In this document: one piece after another, positions 25,446-35,074 of the stretch | How positions within the stretch are numbered: the first letter of the stretch is position 1 | Layout of the letters: every line of letters begins with the position of its first letter | Origin: Rhizobiales bacterium TMED25 | GTDB lineage: Bacteria > Pseudomonadota > Alphaproteobacteria > Rhizobiales > TMED25 | Assembly: GCA_002168075.1 (NCBI GenBank) | Contig: NHCE01000007.1 | Span: 1 to 64,000, forward strand | Length of the DNA: 64,000 nt | Reading direction: 5' to 3' | Position numbers and translations under genes: made by a program | Notes under the pieces: model-generated | The model's database searches: none | What the model was told of the DNA's origin: nothing | The model's input: only the letters and a program-made list of their open reading frames with translations

Positions 25446-26687
25446 CTAATGTATAATACATAATTTTCGATCTTGTTTTGTAAGTAATTCATACCCATTT
25501 TTCTTAACAACTATCGTCTGCTCTATTTGAGTGCCTCCAAGGCCAAATATTTGGCAAGGGTTTTCTATACATAAAACAGTATTTTCCTCTAATGGAATAT
25601 CAGTTGTGTCTGGTAAATATCTACTTACAACCTTATTCTTATTTCCGAGAACGTATGGTAACTCTCTCATTTCAAGCCCTATTGCATGTCCAGCAAAAGT
25701 ACCACAATGACCCGGTAGTCCATTATCTTTTGTACCATTGAGCATTGCATGTTGAATTTCTGAGGGCATTACCCCCTCTTTTATTACTGATAAAGCAGCA
25801 TTGAAACCAGCTAATGTAGCATCCCATATTTTGACTTGTTCTTTTGTTGGCTCGCCCATTACTCCACCCCATCCGGTATCAGCTTGATAGTTATTAAGGG
25901 ATAATCCTGCATCGAATTTCCACATATCACCAGCTTTGATAACTTTTTCTGTTGGCGGAAAAATTCCAACAGATCGACGCCCAGAGCCAAAATGAAACCA
26001 TAGCCACTTTCCAAGACCGTTACCAACATGTTTTGCGTATACTTTTGCAATATCTGTCTCTTTCATCCCGATTTTAATTTCACTGCATGCAGCAATCGAG
26101 GCTTCTTCATTGAGTTTAGCTGCTAACTTCATTGCCTTTATTTCATCTTCAGTTTTAACTGCTCTAATCAATCTAAATAAATCAGCTGAATCTACTATTT
26201 CACAATTTGGTAACTGATCAGCAAGTTCTAATTTAGATTTATAGGTAATTTTATCTTCATCTAGAGCTACTCTCAATCTATTACCTCTAGACTTATCATT
26301 TATAGATTGTACAAGTGCTTTAATACTATTTGCCGATCTTTTGTTGTCATTATTTTGCATATTCAAATAATTAGTTTCTTCATTTGATAATGATGAGATT
26401 TCATTTGTTTGGATTAAAGCGCTCTTTCCACCATATGTATATATATCTTCTACCCATGTCCCTGAACCTGATACATAGGTCATTTCTTGACTTGGAACAA
26501 TTAAGGAAGTTTTTATATTCGGGTCTCTAAAATATATAACAAACATATCTACTGAGTAAGCGTATACTTTTGGAGCCCAACTTACTGTATCACTGAGGTA
26601 GGTAACATTTTCAGGAGTTGATGCAATTAAAACATCAACCTCAAATCTATCCATATATTCATTAGCTCTTTTTAGATTAAAATACAT
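25446..26687 (-). CDS. M24 family metallohydrolase, copy 2
   Basis: A 413-residue two-domain protein related to copy 1 at 12508-13674 but clearly different in sequence. Metal ligands are Asp259 (KFDAG), Asp270 (YQADTG), His334 (GHAIGLEMRELP), Glu375 (CIENPC) and Glu389 (QIEQT). The aminopeptidase P His expected shortly before the PTEK segment is not there (GIFPPTEK), so a non-peptide C-N substrate is plausible. It lies 34 bp after the TPP enzyme gene and is likely co-transcribed with it. Confidence 0.82.
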   Translation of the reverse strand: MYFNLKRANEYMDRFEVDVLIASTPENVTYLSDTVSWAPKVYAYSVDMFVIYFRDPNIKTSLIVPSQEMTYVSGSGTWVEDIYTYGGKSALIQTNEISSLSNEETNYLNMQNNDNKRSANSIKALVQSINDKSRGNRLRVALDEDKITYKSKLELADQLPNCEIVDSADLFRLIRAVKTEDEIKAMKLAAKLNEEASIAACSEIKIGMKETDIAKVYAKHVGNGLGKWLWFHFGSGRRSVGIFPPTEKVIKAGDMWKFDAGLSLNNYQADTGWGGVMGEPTKEQVKIWDATLAGFNAALSVIKEGVMPSEIQHAMLNGTKDNGLPGHCGTFAGHAIGLEMRELPYVLGNKNKVVSRYLPDTTDIPLEENTVLCIENPCQIFGLGGTQIEQTIVVKKNGYELLTKQDRKLCIIH

Positions 26688-26721
26688 ATCTTATTTCTAA
26701 AATTCTTTTACGATAAATTCT

Positions 26722-28389
26722 CTATTTTGACCAAGCAGTCGGTGCAAGAGCATCTACATCACCTTCAATTTCTATAATGGAGGGTTTTTTACTATCAATA
26801 GCTTGCTTAATTGCATCTTTTATATCATCAGGATTTGTAACTTTAATACCAAAAGCACCCATATTATTTGCTAGTTCTGCGAAACTTACTTTGTTGAAAT
26901 ACCACATTTCAGTCCATCTATCAGATGGTTTACCATCATATGCATTCATAAAAATATCATATTCTTGATTGAGTGCATTATTATTATTCACTATGGTAAT
27001 TGTTGGTATATCCGATCTTATAGCTGTTTCGAGTTCAGTGAAGTGATACCATAGACCTCCATCACCGGTTAGGCAGAAGACATTTTTTTCAGGGAAGGCA
27101 CATTTAGCACCCATAGCAGCAGGAAATCCCCAACCAAGAGATCCAGCACATCTTATAAACTCCCATTTCTTATTGATCCAAAGATTCTGTACAGTCCACA
27201 TTGCTGTATGCCCAGTATCAGAAACAACAATAGAGTCATCAGGTAATGACTCAGAAATTTCCTTCATCATTCTCTCCGGTCTTATGGGGATACTGTTTGA
27301 ATTTCTTTGCTTCTCTATATCATTTTTCCATTCTGTAACTAAGTCTTGTGTTCTCTTTAGCCATGGATCTATTACTAAAGCCGATATATTTTCTTTCAAT
27401 AGAAGTTGAAGGGTGGATTTTGCATCACCTAATAGACTTACATCATTTGGATAGTTTCTGCCAAGATCCGATGGATCTATACCAATTTGAATAACTCGAA
27501 TATTACTATCTGGTATTTTCCAAAAATGTGTAACCTGTCCTCCTGTACTTGAGCCAATATAGATTACAAGATCTGCCTCTGATACAATTTTGTTTGTACA
27601 TGATCTTGAGTAAGATCCAGGAACACCTACGTATAGTTCGTAGTCTTCTGGAACAAGATTATATGCTGCAACTGAAGTCGCAATAGGAATACCGAACTCT
27701 TTTGATAACTGAATAGCCTCATCACCGGCTCCAGATATTCTTGCTCCTCCTCCCAAGATTATAAGAGGTTTTTTTGAAGTTTTAATATGAGCAATAGCAG
27801 CTTTTATATCTGTTTCTGGAGGCAAAATTCTATGAGAAGGTGACTCAGTATAACGATCTTCAACAATTACATCTAGATCTGCATAATCATCCTCTATTTG
27901 GCCATTATTTCCAGCTAATTGAAGATTTACTGGACCAGGATTACCTGAGGTTGCTTCACGAAAGGCTTGGCGCATAAGATCAGGCAACCTTTCAACTTGA
28001 TCAACTTGAAAATTTGCTTTTGTTAGGGCTTCAAATACAGGAAAGTCGTCATTTTCTTGGTAGGCACCCTTATGCTTTTCCATCGATTTTCTTCCACCAG
28101 AGATTGAAATAACAGGACTGTTACCTAAAAGAGCATCCCTTAATCCTGCGGCTAAGTTTGCTGCACCAACTGCCTGTCCAGCACAAATACCAGGCTTACC
28201 AGATGCTCTTGCATATCCATCAGCCATATAGGCTGCTGATTTTTCAGCATGAGCCAGTACACGTTTTATTTTCATATTATCCATTTCAGCTAATGGTCTA
28301 CTTAATATTGTTGGCACATAAAACACAGCTTTCGTTCCTGCCTTCTCTAAAAATTCTGCGATAAACCGGCCACCTGACATTTTTGGCAT
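26722..28389 (-). CDS. Thiamine pyrophosphate-dependent enzyme, acetolactate synthase-like
   Basis: A 555-residue three-domain TPP enzyme. The activating Glu is Glu49 in LAHAEKSAAYMADGYAR, and the cofactor motif is LTGDGGLWYHF followed by VNNN in the C-terminal domain. Members of the family decarboxylate 2-oxo acids or transfer the acyl unit (acetolactate synthase, benzoylformate decarboxylase, oxalyl-CoA decarboxylase). No small regulatory subunit gene is near, so branched-chain biosynthesis is unlikely. It is divergent from a CaiB-type CoA-transferase; oxalyl-CoA or another 2-oxo substrate is possible but not shown. Confidence 0.82.
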   Translation of the reverse strand: MPKMSGGRFIAEFLEKAGTKAVFYVPTILSRPLAEMDNMKIKRVLAHAEKSAAYMADGYARASGKPGICAGQAVGAANLAAGLRDALLGNSPVISISGGRKSMEKHKGAYQENDDFPVFEALTKANFQVDQVERLPDLMRQAFREATSGNPGPVNLQLAGNNGQIEDDYADLDVIVEDRYTESPSHRILPPETDIKAAIAHIKTSKKPLIILGGGARISGAGDEAIQLSKEFGIPIATSVAAYNLVPEDYELYVGVPGSYSRSCTNKIVSEADLVIYIGSSTGGQVTHFWKIPDSNIRVIQIGIDPSDLGRNYPNDVSLLGDAKSTLQLLLKENISALVIDPWLKRTQDLVTEWKNDIEKQRNSNSIPIRPERMMKEISESLPDDSIVVSDTGHTAMWTVQNLWINKKWEFIRCAGSLGWGFPAAMGAKCAFPEKNVFCLTGDGGLWYHFTELETAIRSDIPTITIVNNNNALNQEYDIFMNAYDGKPSDRWTEMWYFNKVSFAELANNMGAFGIKVTNPDDIKDAIKQAIDSKKPSIIEIEGDVDALAPTAWSK

Positions 28390-28474
28390 TTCAATTCCCT
28401 TAATTTTAAGTTATTAGTAAATACGAACTATATTATAATATACCTTAAATTTTTTATTTAAAAAATAAAAGATA

Positions 28475-29686
28475 ATGAACAATAAAACTGAAAAATTAGA
28501 AGCATTAAAAGGATTGAGAGTTTTAGAATGCGCCACAGTCATTGCTGCTCCATTATGCGGTAGGCTGTTAGCAGATTTTGGTGCAGAAGTGTTACACATT
28601 GAGATGCCAATGAAAGGTGATCACCTTAGAAATTTTGGCTTTGAAGTTGATGGGATCAATCCCTGGTGGAAAACATATGCAAGAAATAAAAAACTAATTA
28701 CATTAGATATATCGAAAGAAGAGGGAAGAGATATACTCTATCAATTACTTGAAGACACAGATATATTTATTGAAAATTTTCGGCCGGGGAGGCTAGAAGA
28801 ATGGGGAATAAATATCGATGAATTGCAAAGTAAGTATCCGAAATTGATTATAGTAAGAGTTAGTGGTTATGGACAAACAGGCCCATATGCAAATCAACCT
28901 GGTTTTGGTACTCTAATGGAAGCGATGAGTGGTTTTGCTGAAATGACTGGTGAAAATGATGGTCCTCCAACTTTACCGCAGTTTGCGCTAGCAGATACTT
29001 TTGCTGGTTTTTATGCTGCGTTATCAGCAATGTTTGCAATATATAATCGAGACATCGTTAAGACAAAAAAAGGTCAAGTAATAGATGTGAGTATTTGGGA
29101 AAGTTTATTCTCGGTTCTTGGTCCCAATGCAATGGTTTATGATCTAACAGGACAGATACCAAAGCGAATGGGTAATAAGGCTCCTACGAGTGCACCGAGA
29201 AATACCTATAAAACAAAAGATAATAGATGGATTGCATTAGCTGGTGCAACTCAGACTACAGCAGAACGATTATTCAAAGTTATTGGTAGACCAGATCTGA
29301 TTGACCACCCAAAATTTTTAAATAATTCGGAGAGAGTTGTTAATGTTGACGAGCTTGATGAATATATTTCTGAATGGATTAGCAAGCATTCACTTCAAGA
29401 AGTGACATCAGTATTACAAAAAGAGGCTGTACCTATGGGACCAGTATTCAATATAGAAGATATTATGAATAACATTCATGCACAAGCAAGAGAGATGATA
29501 ATTAATATTTCGGATAACGGAAAAAATTTAAATACAGAAAATGTATTCCCAAAAATGTCAAAGACACCAGGTAAAATAAAGCACTTGGGTAAAAATATAG
29601 GGCATGATAATGAAGAAATTTTTAGGAATTGGCTCGGCATAAAAACATCTGAAATTACTCAATTAAAAAAAGATGGTATTATATAA
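28475..29686 (+). CDS. CaiB/BaiF family (class III) CoA-transferase
   Basis: A 403-residue enzyme that moves CoA from an acyl-CoA donor to a carboxylic acid. The N-terminal GLRVLECATVIAAPLCGRLL and LADFGAEVLHIE are typical, NFRPGRLEEWGI follows, and the nucleophilic Asp is Asp174 in ALADTFAGFY. It starts a plus-strand pair with the CoA-lyase gene 19 bp downstream, which suggests activation of an acid and then cleavage of its CoA ester. Acid unknown. Confidence 0.87.
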   Translation: MNNKTEKLEALKGLRVLECATVIAAPLCGRLLADFGAEVLHIEMPMKGDHLRNFGFEVDGINPWWKTYARNKKLITLDISKEEGRDILYQLLEDTDIFIENFRPGRLEEWGINIDELQSKYPKLIIVRVSGYGQTGPYANQPGFGTLMEAMSGFAEMTGENDGPPTLPQFALADTFAGFYAALSAMFAIYNRDIVKTKKGQVIDVSIWESLFSVLGPNAMVYDLTGQIPKRMGNKAPTSAPRNTYKTKDNRWIALAGATQTTAERLFKVIGRPDLIDHPKFLNNSERVVNVDELDEYISEWISKHSLQEVTSVLQKEAVPMGPVFNIEDIMNNIHAQAREMIINISDNGKNLNTENVFPKMSKTPGKIKHLGKNIGHDNEEIFRNWLGIKTSEITQLKKDGII

Positions 29687-29705
29687 AAAGGAAAGGAAAT
29701 AATTC

Positions 29706-30563
29706 ATGAATAATAAACCTCTAATAACTTTATACACACCCGGCAATAAGCCAGATTTAATCGAGAAAGCTTCGCGTTTTGAACCTGATGGGATAATTAT
29801 TGATTTTGAAGATGCTGTCCCATTAAATATGAAAAGTGAAGTACGAAATAATATCTCTCAAAACATAATTCCTAATTTAAATATAACAACTTTAGTTAGA
29901 GTAAATAGTGAGAAGGAATTTCTAGAAGATGATTTAAGAGCGGTCGTAAATAAAAATATTTACGGTATTGCGCTTCCAATGGCCGAGTCTGTAAGCCAAG
30001 TCAAGTTTGTGGATCAAATACTTACGGACCAAGAAAAGAAAGTTGGTCTAGAAATAAATTCTATAAAACTATTATTACTTATTGAGACTGCTTTGGGTGT
30101 GATCAAATGCTATGATATTTGTAGTGCTGCTGAGAGAGTTGAGTCGATAGTGTTTGGTAGTGCACAGGATGGTGATCTGCAAAGAGATTTAAGATCCGAT
30201 TGGTCAATTGAAGGATTTGAATTGAACTATTCAAGATCAAGATCGTTAGTTGAAGCAAGAGCTGCAAAACTTCCATATATATTGGATGGAGCATATGGTG
30301 GAATTAATGACCTTGATGGATTAAAGTCAGAATGCGAATTAAGTAAAAGAATTGGGTATGATGGTAGAACTCTAATCCACCCGAGTCATATCAAGATTGC
30401 AAGAGAAGCATACGAGCCAAACCCAAAGGAGATTGAACTATATTCAAGAATGGTAATAGCATTTGAAGAAGCTGTTAAAAATGGACAGGCAGCAATTACA
30501 TTTGAAAATAAACTCGTTGATTATGCTATGTATAAGAAAGCAAAAGCTTTCCTTGATTTGTAA
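29706..30563 (+). CDS. HpcH/HpaI-family CoA ester lyase (CitE/malyl-CoA lyase-like)
   Basis: A 285-residue TIM-barrel lyase. The GIIIDFEDAVP segment (residues 29-38), LVRVNSE, LLIETALGV and GRTLIHPSHI are all hallmarks of CitE-like and malyl/citramalyl-CoA lyases that split beta-hydroxyacyl-CoA esters with Mg2+. A clear ribosome site (AAAGGAAAGG) lies before the ATG. Paired with the CoA-transferase, it may produce acetyl-CoA or propionyl-CoA plus an oxo acid. A dedicated hydratase is not present beside it. Confidence 0.85.
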   Translation: MNNKPLITLYTPGNKPDLIEKASRFEPDGIIIDFEDAVPLNMKSEVRNNISQNIIPNLNITTLVRVNSEKEFLEDDLRAVVNKNIYGIALPMAESVSQVKFVDQILTDQEKKVGLEINSIKLLLLIETALGVIKCYDICSAAERVESIVFGSAQDGDLQRDLRSDWSIEGFELNYSRSRSLVEARAAKLPYILDGAYGGINDLDGLKSECELSKRIGYDGRTLIHPSHIKIAREAYEPNPKEIELYSRMVIAFEEAVKNGQAAITFENKLVDYAMYKKAKAFLDL

Positions 30564-30576
30564 GTTATGTGATCAT

Positions 30577-30608
30577 AAAAAAAACCCAGCAATAAAACTG
30601 GGTTTTTT
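30577..30608. terminator. Bidirectional intrinsic terminator
   Basis: CCCAG (30585-30589) and CTGGG (30598-30602) form the stem with an 8-base loop; A and T tracts on both sides extend it and give T runs on either strand. It serves the plus-strand CoA-lyase gene and the convergent minus-strand ABC transporter unit. Confidence 0.85.
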
Positions 30609-30633
30609 ATTTTTTCTAAATATGTTAAATAAG

Positions 30634-31491
30634 TTAGCTTGCCATTGTCCATTTACTTTTTCTTTTAGCGCTAACTTCCTCCATCCTAGAGTGTCTTCTC
30701 CAGTAAATTACTTTATAGTCCATATACTCCATAAGAGTAAAGAGACTTAAGCCCATCAAAGACATAACTATAAGAGCGGCAAAACTACCATCCATATTTA
30801 ACCTGAAAGCAAATCGTTGCATCAAAATTCCAACCCCTTCTGAGGCTGAGAAAAACTGAGCTACAACAGTACCAATCAAGGCACCTGTCATTGCAAGTTT
30901 TAATCCAGCAATAATTATTGGTGTCGCGGTTGGGATTTGACATTTCCAAAAGAATTGTCTTTTAGTTGCACCTAGTGACCTAAACAACTCTGTAGCATCC
31001 TTATCAATGTGCAACAATCCAGTTAATGTGTTAATAAATGGAGGGAAAAAGCAAACAAGAGCAGCAAGAGCTATCTTAGAACTATATCCAAAACCAAACC
31101 ATGCAATAATAAATGGTGTTACTGCAATACCTGGTGTTACATTAAATACCACTGCATATGGAGCCCAATATCTTCTAAATACAGGACTAATTGCAGCAGA
31201 TATTGCCAAACCCATACCAATGCTGACACCAATGATGAAGCCCATGATAGCTTCGTACATTGTAATTATATAATGCCAATATATTGATCCGGTAACAAAA
31301 AACATTTCGTAGAGTCTATATGCAATAGATGTAGGAGCTGGCATTATAAGTTCATTTACATGACCTAGTCTTGATCCGAGTTCCCATCCACCGAAGAGGA
31401 CAATAAACACAGTTAAATGCATTGCAAGTTTTTTAAGTGGTGAGAGTTCCTTAACTCCGGCTAGTACGCCGTCTGATCCGATATCACTCAT
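30634..31491 (-). CDS. ABC transporter permease, SsuC/TauC/NitT type (second)
   Basis: A 285-residue inner-membrane permease of the nitrate/sulfonate/taurine group. It has five to six helices and the coupling loop ATELFRSLGATKRQFFWKCQIPTATP. It overlaps the first permease gene by 4 bp and is last in the three-gene unit. The two permeases probably form a heterodimer. Substrate cannot be told; in related systems it is a sulfonate, pyrimidine precursor, riboflavin-like or aromatic compound. Confidence 0.85.
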   Translation of the reverse strand: MSDIGSDGVLAGVKELSPLKKLAMHLTVFIVLFGGWELGSRLGHVNELIMPAPTSIAYRLYEMFFVTGSIYWHYIITMYEAIMGFIIGVSIGMGLAISAAISPVFRRYWAPYAVVFNVTPGIAVTPFIIAWFGFGYSSKIALAALVCFFPPFINTLTGLLHIDKDATELFRSLGATKRQFFWKCQIPTATPIIIAGLKLAMTGALIGTVVAQFFSASEGVGILMQRFAFRLNMDGSFAALIVMSLMGLSLFTLMEYMDYKVIYWRRHSRMEEVSAKRKSKWTMAS

Positions 31492-32363
31492 ACGCTTACC
31501 TCCTTGTGAAATTTAATTTTTCTCTTAGCACTTTTCTTTGTCATAAGATCATCACTTAACCAGTATAGAACTCTTTTATCTATAATTTCCATGGTTCTAA
31601 ATAGTAAGAAACCATATAAGGTAATAGATAATAAACCAGCAAAGGCAGATGGCATATTAAGAGACATTGTATATCTAGCCATTAAAATACCCATACCTGC
31701 TTGTGCGGATATAAATTCTGCAACCAGAGCTCCACCGAAGGCGGATCCAACAGCAAGCTTCAATCCAGCATTCATAGTTGGAAGTGCAGTTGGAATCATA
31801 AGTCTCCAGAATACTTGTCTCCGTGTTGCACCGAGTGATCTAAATAGCTCATACGATTCTTCTTCAACACCCAACAAACCTGTAATCGTGTTTACAAAAG
31901 GTGCAAAGAAACAAACTAGAGCAGCTAGTGCAACTTTTGAACTCATACCAAATCCAAACCATGTAACGAATATTGGACCGAGTGCAATCCTTGGAGTAGC
32001 TTCAACAATAATGATGTAAGGCTTTAAGAACTGTCTGAATGTATCACTTAGAACAGCTGCGACAGCTAGTCCAATTCCAATCACACAACCTATAAAACAT
32101 CCAACCATAGCCTCTTGAAACGTTACCCAAAGGTGATACCATACGTTTCCTTGTGTTACATAGATTTTCCATATTGAGGCTACAACATCCGTAGGCCTTG
32201 GTAAGAGAAGTGGATTACTAAAACCCGTTCTGTTTGCCATTTCCCATATGAACATTAATACAAAGAATATTATTGTATGCCGAACGACAGCACCACCGGT
32301 ACTGCCTTTATAATCTGCTGCAAGTTCAATATTACTGACTTGTGCTTCTTGATCCATACTCAT
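31488..32363 (-). CDS. ABC transporter permease, SsuC/TauC/NitT type (first)
   Basis: A 291-residue permease with the EAA-type loop YELFRSLGATRRQVFWRLMIPTALP, nearly parallel to that of its partner (AT/SLGAT-x-RQ). A helix near residues 29-45 begins the membrane part. It overlaps the ATPase gene upstream and the second permease downstream by 4 bp each, so the unit is tightly coupled. It is likely half of the import channel. Confidence 0.86.
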   Translation of the reverse strand: MSMDQEAQVSNIELAADYKGSTGGAVVRHTIIFFVLMFIWEMANRTGFSNPLLLPRPTDVVASIWKIYVTQGNVWYHLWVTFQEAMVGCFIGCVIGIGLAVAAVLSDTFRQFLKPYIIIVEATPRIALGPIFVTWFGFGMSSKVALAALVCFFAPFVNTITGLLGVEEESYELFRSLGATRRQVFWRLMIPTALPTMNAGLKLAVGSAFGGALVAEFISAQAGMGILMARYTMSLNMPSAFAGLLSITLYGFLLFRTMEIIDKRVLYWLSDDLMTKKSAKRKIKFHKEVSV

Positions 32364-33133
32364 AGCGGTTGTTCCTCTAAATGACTGGCAAGAACATCTC
32401 TGACTTCCTGAACATATTTTTGGAATTCTGGAGTTGTTTCCATATCAATAGATCGAGGTTTTGGAAGATCAATTTCGATTTGGGCTGCAATTCTACCTGG
32501 TCTAGGTGTCATTACAAATACCTGATCACCAAGGAATATTGCTTCTGTAATATTGTGAGTAACAAATACAGTTGTTATATTTGGGTCATCAACAATCCTA
32601 AGTAACTCAACATTTAATCTCTCACGAGTAAATTCATCTAGTGCTCCAAATGGTTCATCTAGAAGCATTATATCTGCTCCAGTTTGTAGCAGTCTTGCTA
32701 AAGCAACACGTTGTTGCATACCCCCTGAGAGCTGCCTTGGAAATGAAAACTCAAAGTCTTGAAGACCAACCAATTGAAGATGATCCCATGCTTTCTTTTT
32801 TGCCTCTGGAGATACAGTTCCCCTAATTTCATCTGGTAAAAGAACATTTTCAACTGCAGTACGCCAATCTAGTAGCACTGCTTTTTGGAACATCATGCCG
32901 ATGTCACTTCGAGGTCCAACAACCTCAGAGTTTCTTACCAGTAAATCTCCATCTGTTTTTTCAATCAGACCCGATATTAGTCTTAATAGTGTTGATTTAC
33001 CACATCCACTTGGCCCTACTAAAGATATGAATGAACCACGGGGTATAGTAAAATTGGCGTCTTCTACAGCTATCACAGTTTCTGTGAATTGCTTTCTAAG
33101 ACCGCCTCCTTGAATGACTATGTCATCAGCCAT
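32360..33133 (-). CDS. ABC transporter ATP-binding protein, SsuB/TauB/NrtD type
   Basis: A 257-residue ATPase with Walker A GPSGCGKST, signature LSGGMQQR and Walker B IMLLDEPFGALD, then the H-loop VFVTHNITEA. FGALDEFTRE is typical of the sulfonate/nitrate group. First gene of the ATPase-permease-permease unit. No periplasmic binding-protein gene is found next to it or anywhere in the unit, so the binding protein must be encoded elsewhere. Confidence 0.87.
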   Translation of the reverse strand: MADDIVIQGGGLRKQFTETVIAVEDANFTIPRGSFISLVGPSGCGKSTLLRLISGLIEKTDGDLLVRNSEVVGPRSDIGMMFQKAVLLDWRTAVENVLLPDEIRGTVSPEAKKKAWDHLQLVGLQDFEFSFPRQLSGGMQQRVALARLLQTGADIMLLDEPFGALDEFTRERLNVELLRIVDDPNITTVFVTHNITEAIFLGDQVFVMTPRPGRIAAQIEIDLPKPRSIDMETTPEFQKYVQEVRDVLASHLEEQPL

Positions 33134-33425
33134 AATGAATTTCCTCCCATTATAATATGCAGGTTCTGCATTGATTGGTTATTGTGTCTATTTCAAATAT
33201 AGAAATATTTAAAGTTACTTTTTAGCAATATTTTAATTAAAGTGAAAGGAAAATTTACATATTAGTCAAAAAAAATTGATTAATGCATTTGAATGGTTTG
33301 ATTTAAAAAAAAAAATTGTATTATCTGTGTATAACTTTTTTTTTAAAATTATTTTAATTTGTAAACATTTGCAAAAAATTTTGTACAAAAATTACATAGT
33401 TAAAAATTATTGTCGGGAGAAATAG
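33134..33425. promoter_or_regulatory. Divergent intergenic region, very AT-rich
   Basis: About 290 bp between the ABC ATPase gene (minus) and the carboxymuconolactone decarboxylase-like gene (plus). It must hold both promoters. Long A and T runs are present; I see no clear operator palindrome. Confidence 0.4.
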
Positions 33426-33995
33426 ATGAGATTAGAAAATCTGGAATATGAAAATATGAATAGAGAGCAAAAAAAAATACATGATGAAATTTCAGCTGGG
33501 CCGAGAGGTAGTGTCAGAGGACCACTTGCTGTTTGGATGCATAGACCCGGACTAGCTGACAAAGCTCAGTCACTTGGAGCATATTGCCGATATAATTCAT
33601 CCTTGGAACCAATTTTATCAGAATTTGCTATTTGTTTAATAGCAAGAATATGGGGGGCTGGTTATGAATGGAAAGTACATAGTAAAATAGCAATAGAAGC
33701 TGGGGTTAGCAAATCGATTATAGATGAAATTGAAGTTGGTGCCAAACCATCTAATCTCACTAGAGAACAAAAGGTAATATATGATTTTACGATGCTATTA
33801 CATAAAGATAAAAAAGTTAGTGATAAAATTTACCAGGATAGTGCCAATGTTCTTGGATCAGACAGGCTGGTAGATTTGGTTGGTTTGCTTGGTTACTACA
33901 CAATTATTTCTATGACAATAAATGTTTTTGGAGTTCAGCACACAGAATTATCTAGTCCATACATGCAAGATTTGGAGAATGATATTGAAATATAA
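33426..33995 (+). CDS. Carboxymuconolactone decarboxylase family protein
   Basis: A 189-residue helical protein of the CMD/AhpD-like family. The core motif is SEFAICLIARIWGAGYEWKVHSKIA with Glu, Trp and His at the usual places; the two AhpD cysteines are absent, so a peroxidase role is unlikely. A good ribosome site (CGGGAG) precedes the ATG. The aldo/keto reductase gene overlaps its end by 17 bp. Often found in ring-cleavage pathways; the real substrate is not known. Confidence 0.77.
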   Translation: MRLENLEYENMNREQKKIHDEISAGPRGSVRGPLAVWMHRPGLADKAQSLGAYCRYNSSLEPILSEFAICLIARIWGAGYEWKVHSKIAIEAGVSKSIIDEIEVGAKPSNLTREQKVIYDFTMLLHKDKKVSDKIYQDSANVLGSDRLVDLVGLLGYYTIISMTINVFGVQHTELSSPYMQDLENDIEI

Positions 33996-34989
33996 TAATT
34001 TTGGAAAGACTGGTTTAAAAGTCTCAGAAATTGGGTTCGGTGGAGCTGCAATTGGTTACACTTCTGGAGAAGATGAAGATCAAGCTTGTATCACTTGTGT
34101 AAAGAAAGCAATTGATTTTGGAATTAATTTTTTTGATACATCTCCTGTATATGGCCGTTCAGAAATTAATTTAGGTAGGGCAATAAATGAAAAAAGGGAT
34201 AAAATAATAGTAGCTTCAAAAGTCAGAATTTCTGACATCAGCGACTTAGAAAAAATGAAAACTGTAATATCAACTTCAGTCGAGAAAAGCTTAGTAAGAT
34301 TAAAAACGGATTATATTGATATATTGCAGATTCATCATCAGGTTGGCGACACAAGAGGGAAATATCAATTTAGAAATAATCCCCCAGAATTTGCTCCTAG
34401 ATTAGATTTTCATGATTGCATTGATTTTGTGCATAATGTGGATCATCTAATTCAGTCAGGAAAAATCCGATTTATTGGACTCACCGGATGGGATGGCGAT
34501 TACAAAACTCTTAAAATGTTATTAGAATCTGGAAAGTTTTCTTCAATCCAAATACTATATAATGTCTTAAATCAAACAGCGAATGGTAAACATATTATTT
34601 CGAATTCTGACTGTAATCAGGGTAGTGGGAATGGAAGTGGAAGCATTCTTGACCTTGCTCATGCAAATAATATTGCTGTGCTGGGGATTCGTTCTCTTGC
34701 TAATGGTGCGATTGTAGATAATTTAAATCGTAAATTAAATCAACAAGATAAAGTGAGTATTGATCACAGGCAAGCAAAAGAGTTAAAAGCTATACTGCGA
34801 AGAGAGGATTTAAGTTTATCGCAATTAGCATTGTTATTTTGTCTTAAAAATAAAAAAATCTCATCGGTTATAACTGGTTTAAAAACAATTAACGAACTTG
34901 AAGAGATTATAAATATCAGAAGTTTGGATGATTTAACAATACAAAACTTGAATACCATAGCATCATGGTATGATAACATTTCCGTGTAA
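33979..34989 (+). CDS. Aldo/keto reductase
   Basis: A 336-residue NAD(P)H-dependent reductase. The start at 33979 is preferred because GGAG lies just upstream and the protein then begins with the family start LKYNNFGKTGLKVSEIGFG; an upstream ATG at 33922 lies inside the previous gene. Catalytic residues are seen as Asp53 and Tyr58 in FFDTSPVYG, a Lys in IVASKVR, and His in LQIHH. The 17-bp overlap with the previous gene suggests coupling. L-galactose/fucose dehydrogenase-like relatives exist, but the substrate is open. Confidence 0.82.
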   Translation: MILKYNNFGKTGLKVSEIGFGGAAIGYTSGEDEDQACITCVKKAIDFGINFFDTSPVYGRSEINLGRAINEKRDKIIVASKVRISDISDLEKMKTVISTSVEKSLVRLKTDYIDILQIHHQVGDTRGKYQFRNNPPEFAPRLDFHDCIDFVHNVDHLIQSGKIRFIGLTGWDGDYKTLKMLLESGKFSSIQILYNVLNQTANGKHIISNSDCNQGSGNGSGSILDLAHANNIAVLGIRSLANGAIVDNLNRKLNQQDKVSIDHRQAKELKAILRREDLSLSQLALLFCLKNKKISSVITGLKTINELEEIINIRSLDDLTIQNLNTIASWYDNISV

Positions 34990-35074
34990 TGGAAGAAAAT
35001 AATATTCTAATCATCCATTACCTATGTTATAGATGTATAACTTAGAATATATAAAAATATAAGAGTGAGATTTT

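Noticed and set aside
31591-32019. 142-residue plus-strand frame inside the ABC permease gene
   Set aside because: Antisense shadow; the opposite strand has the clear permease motif.
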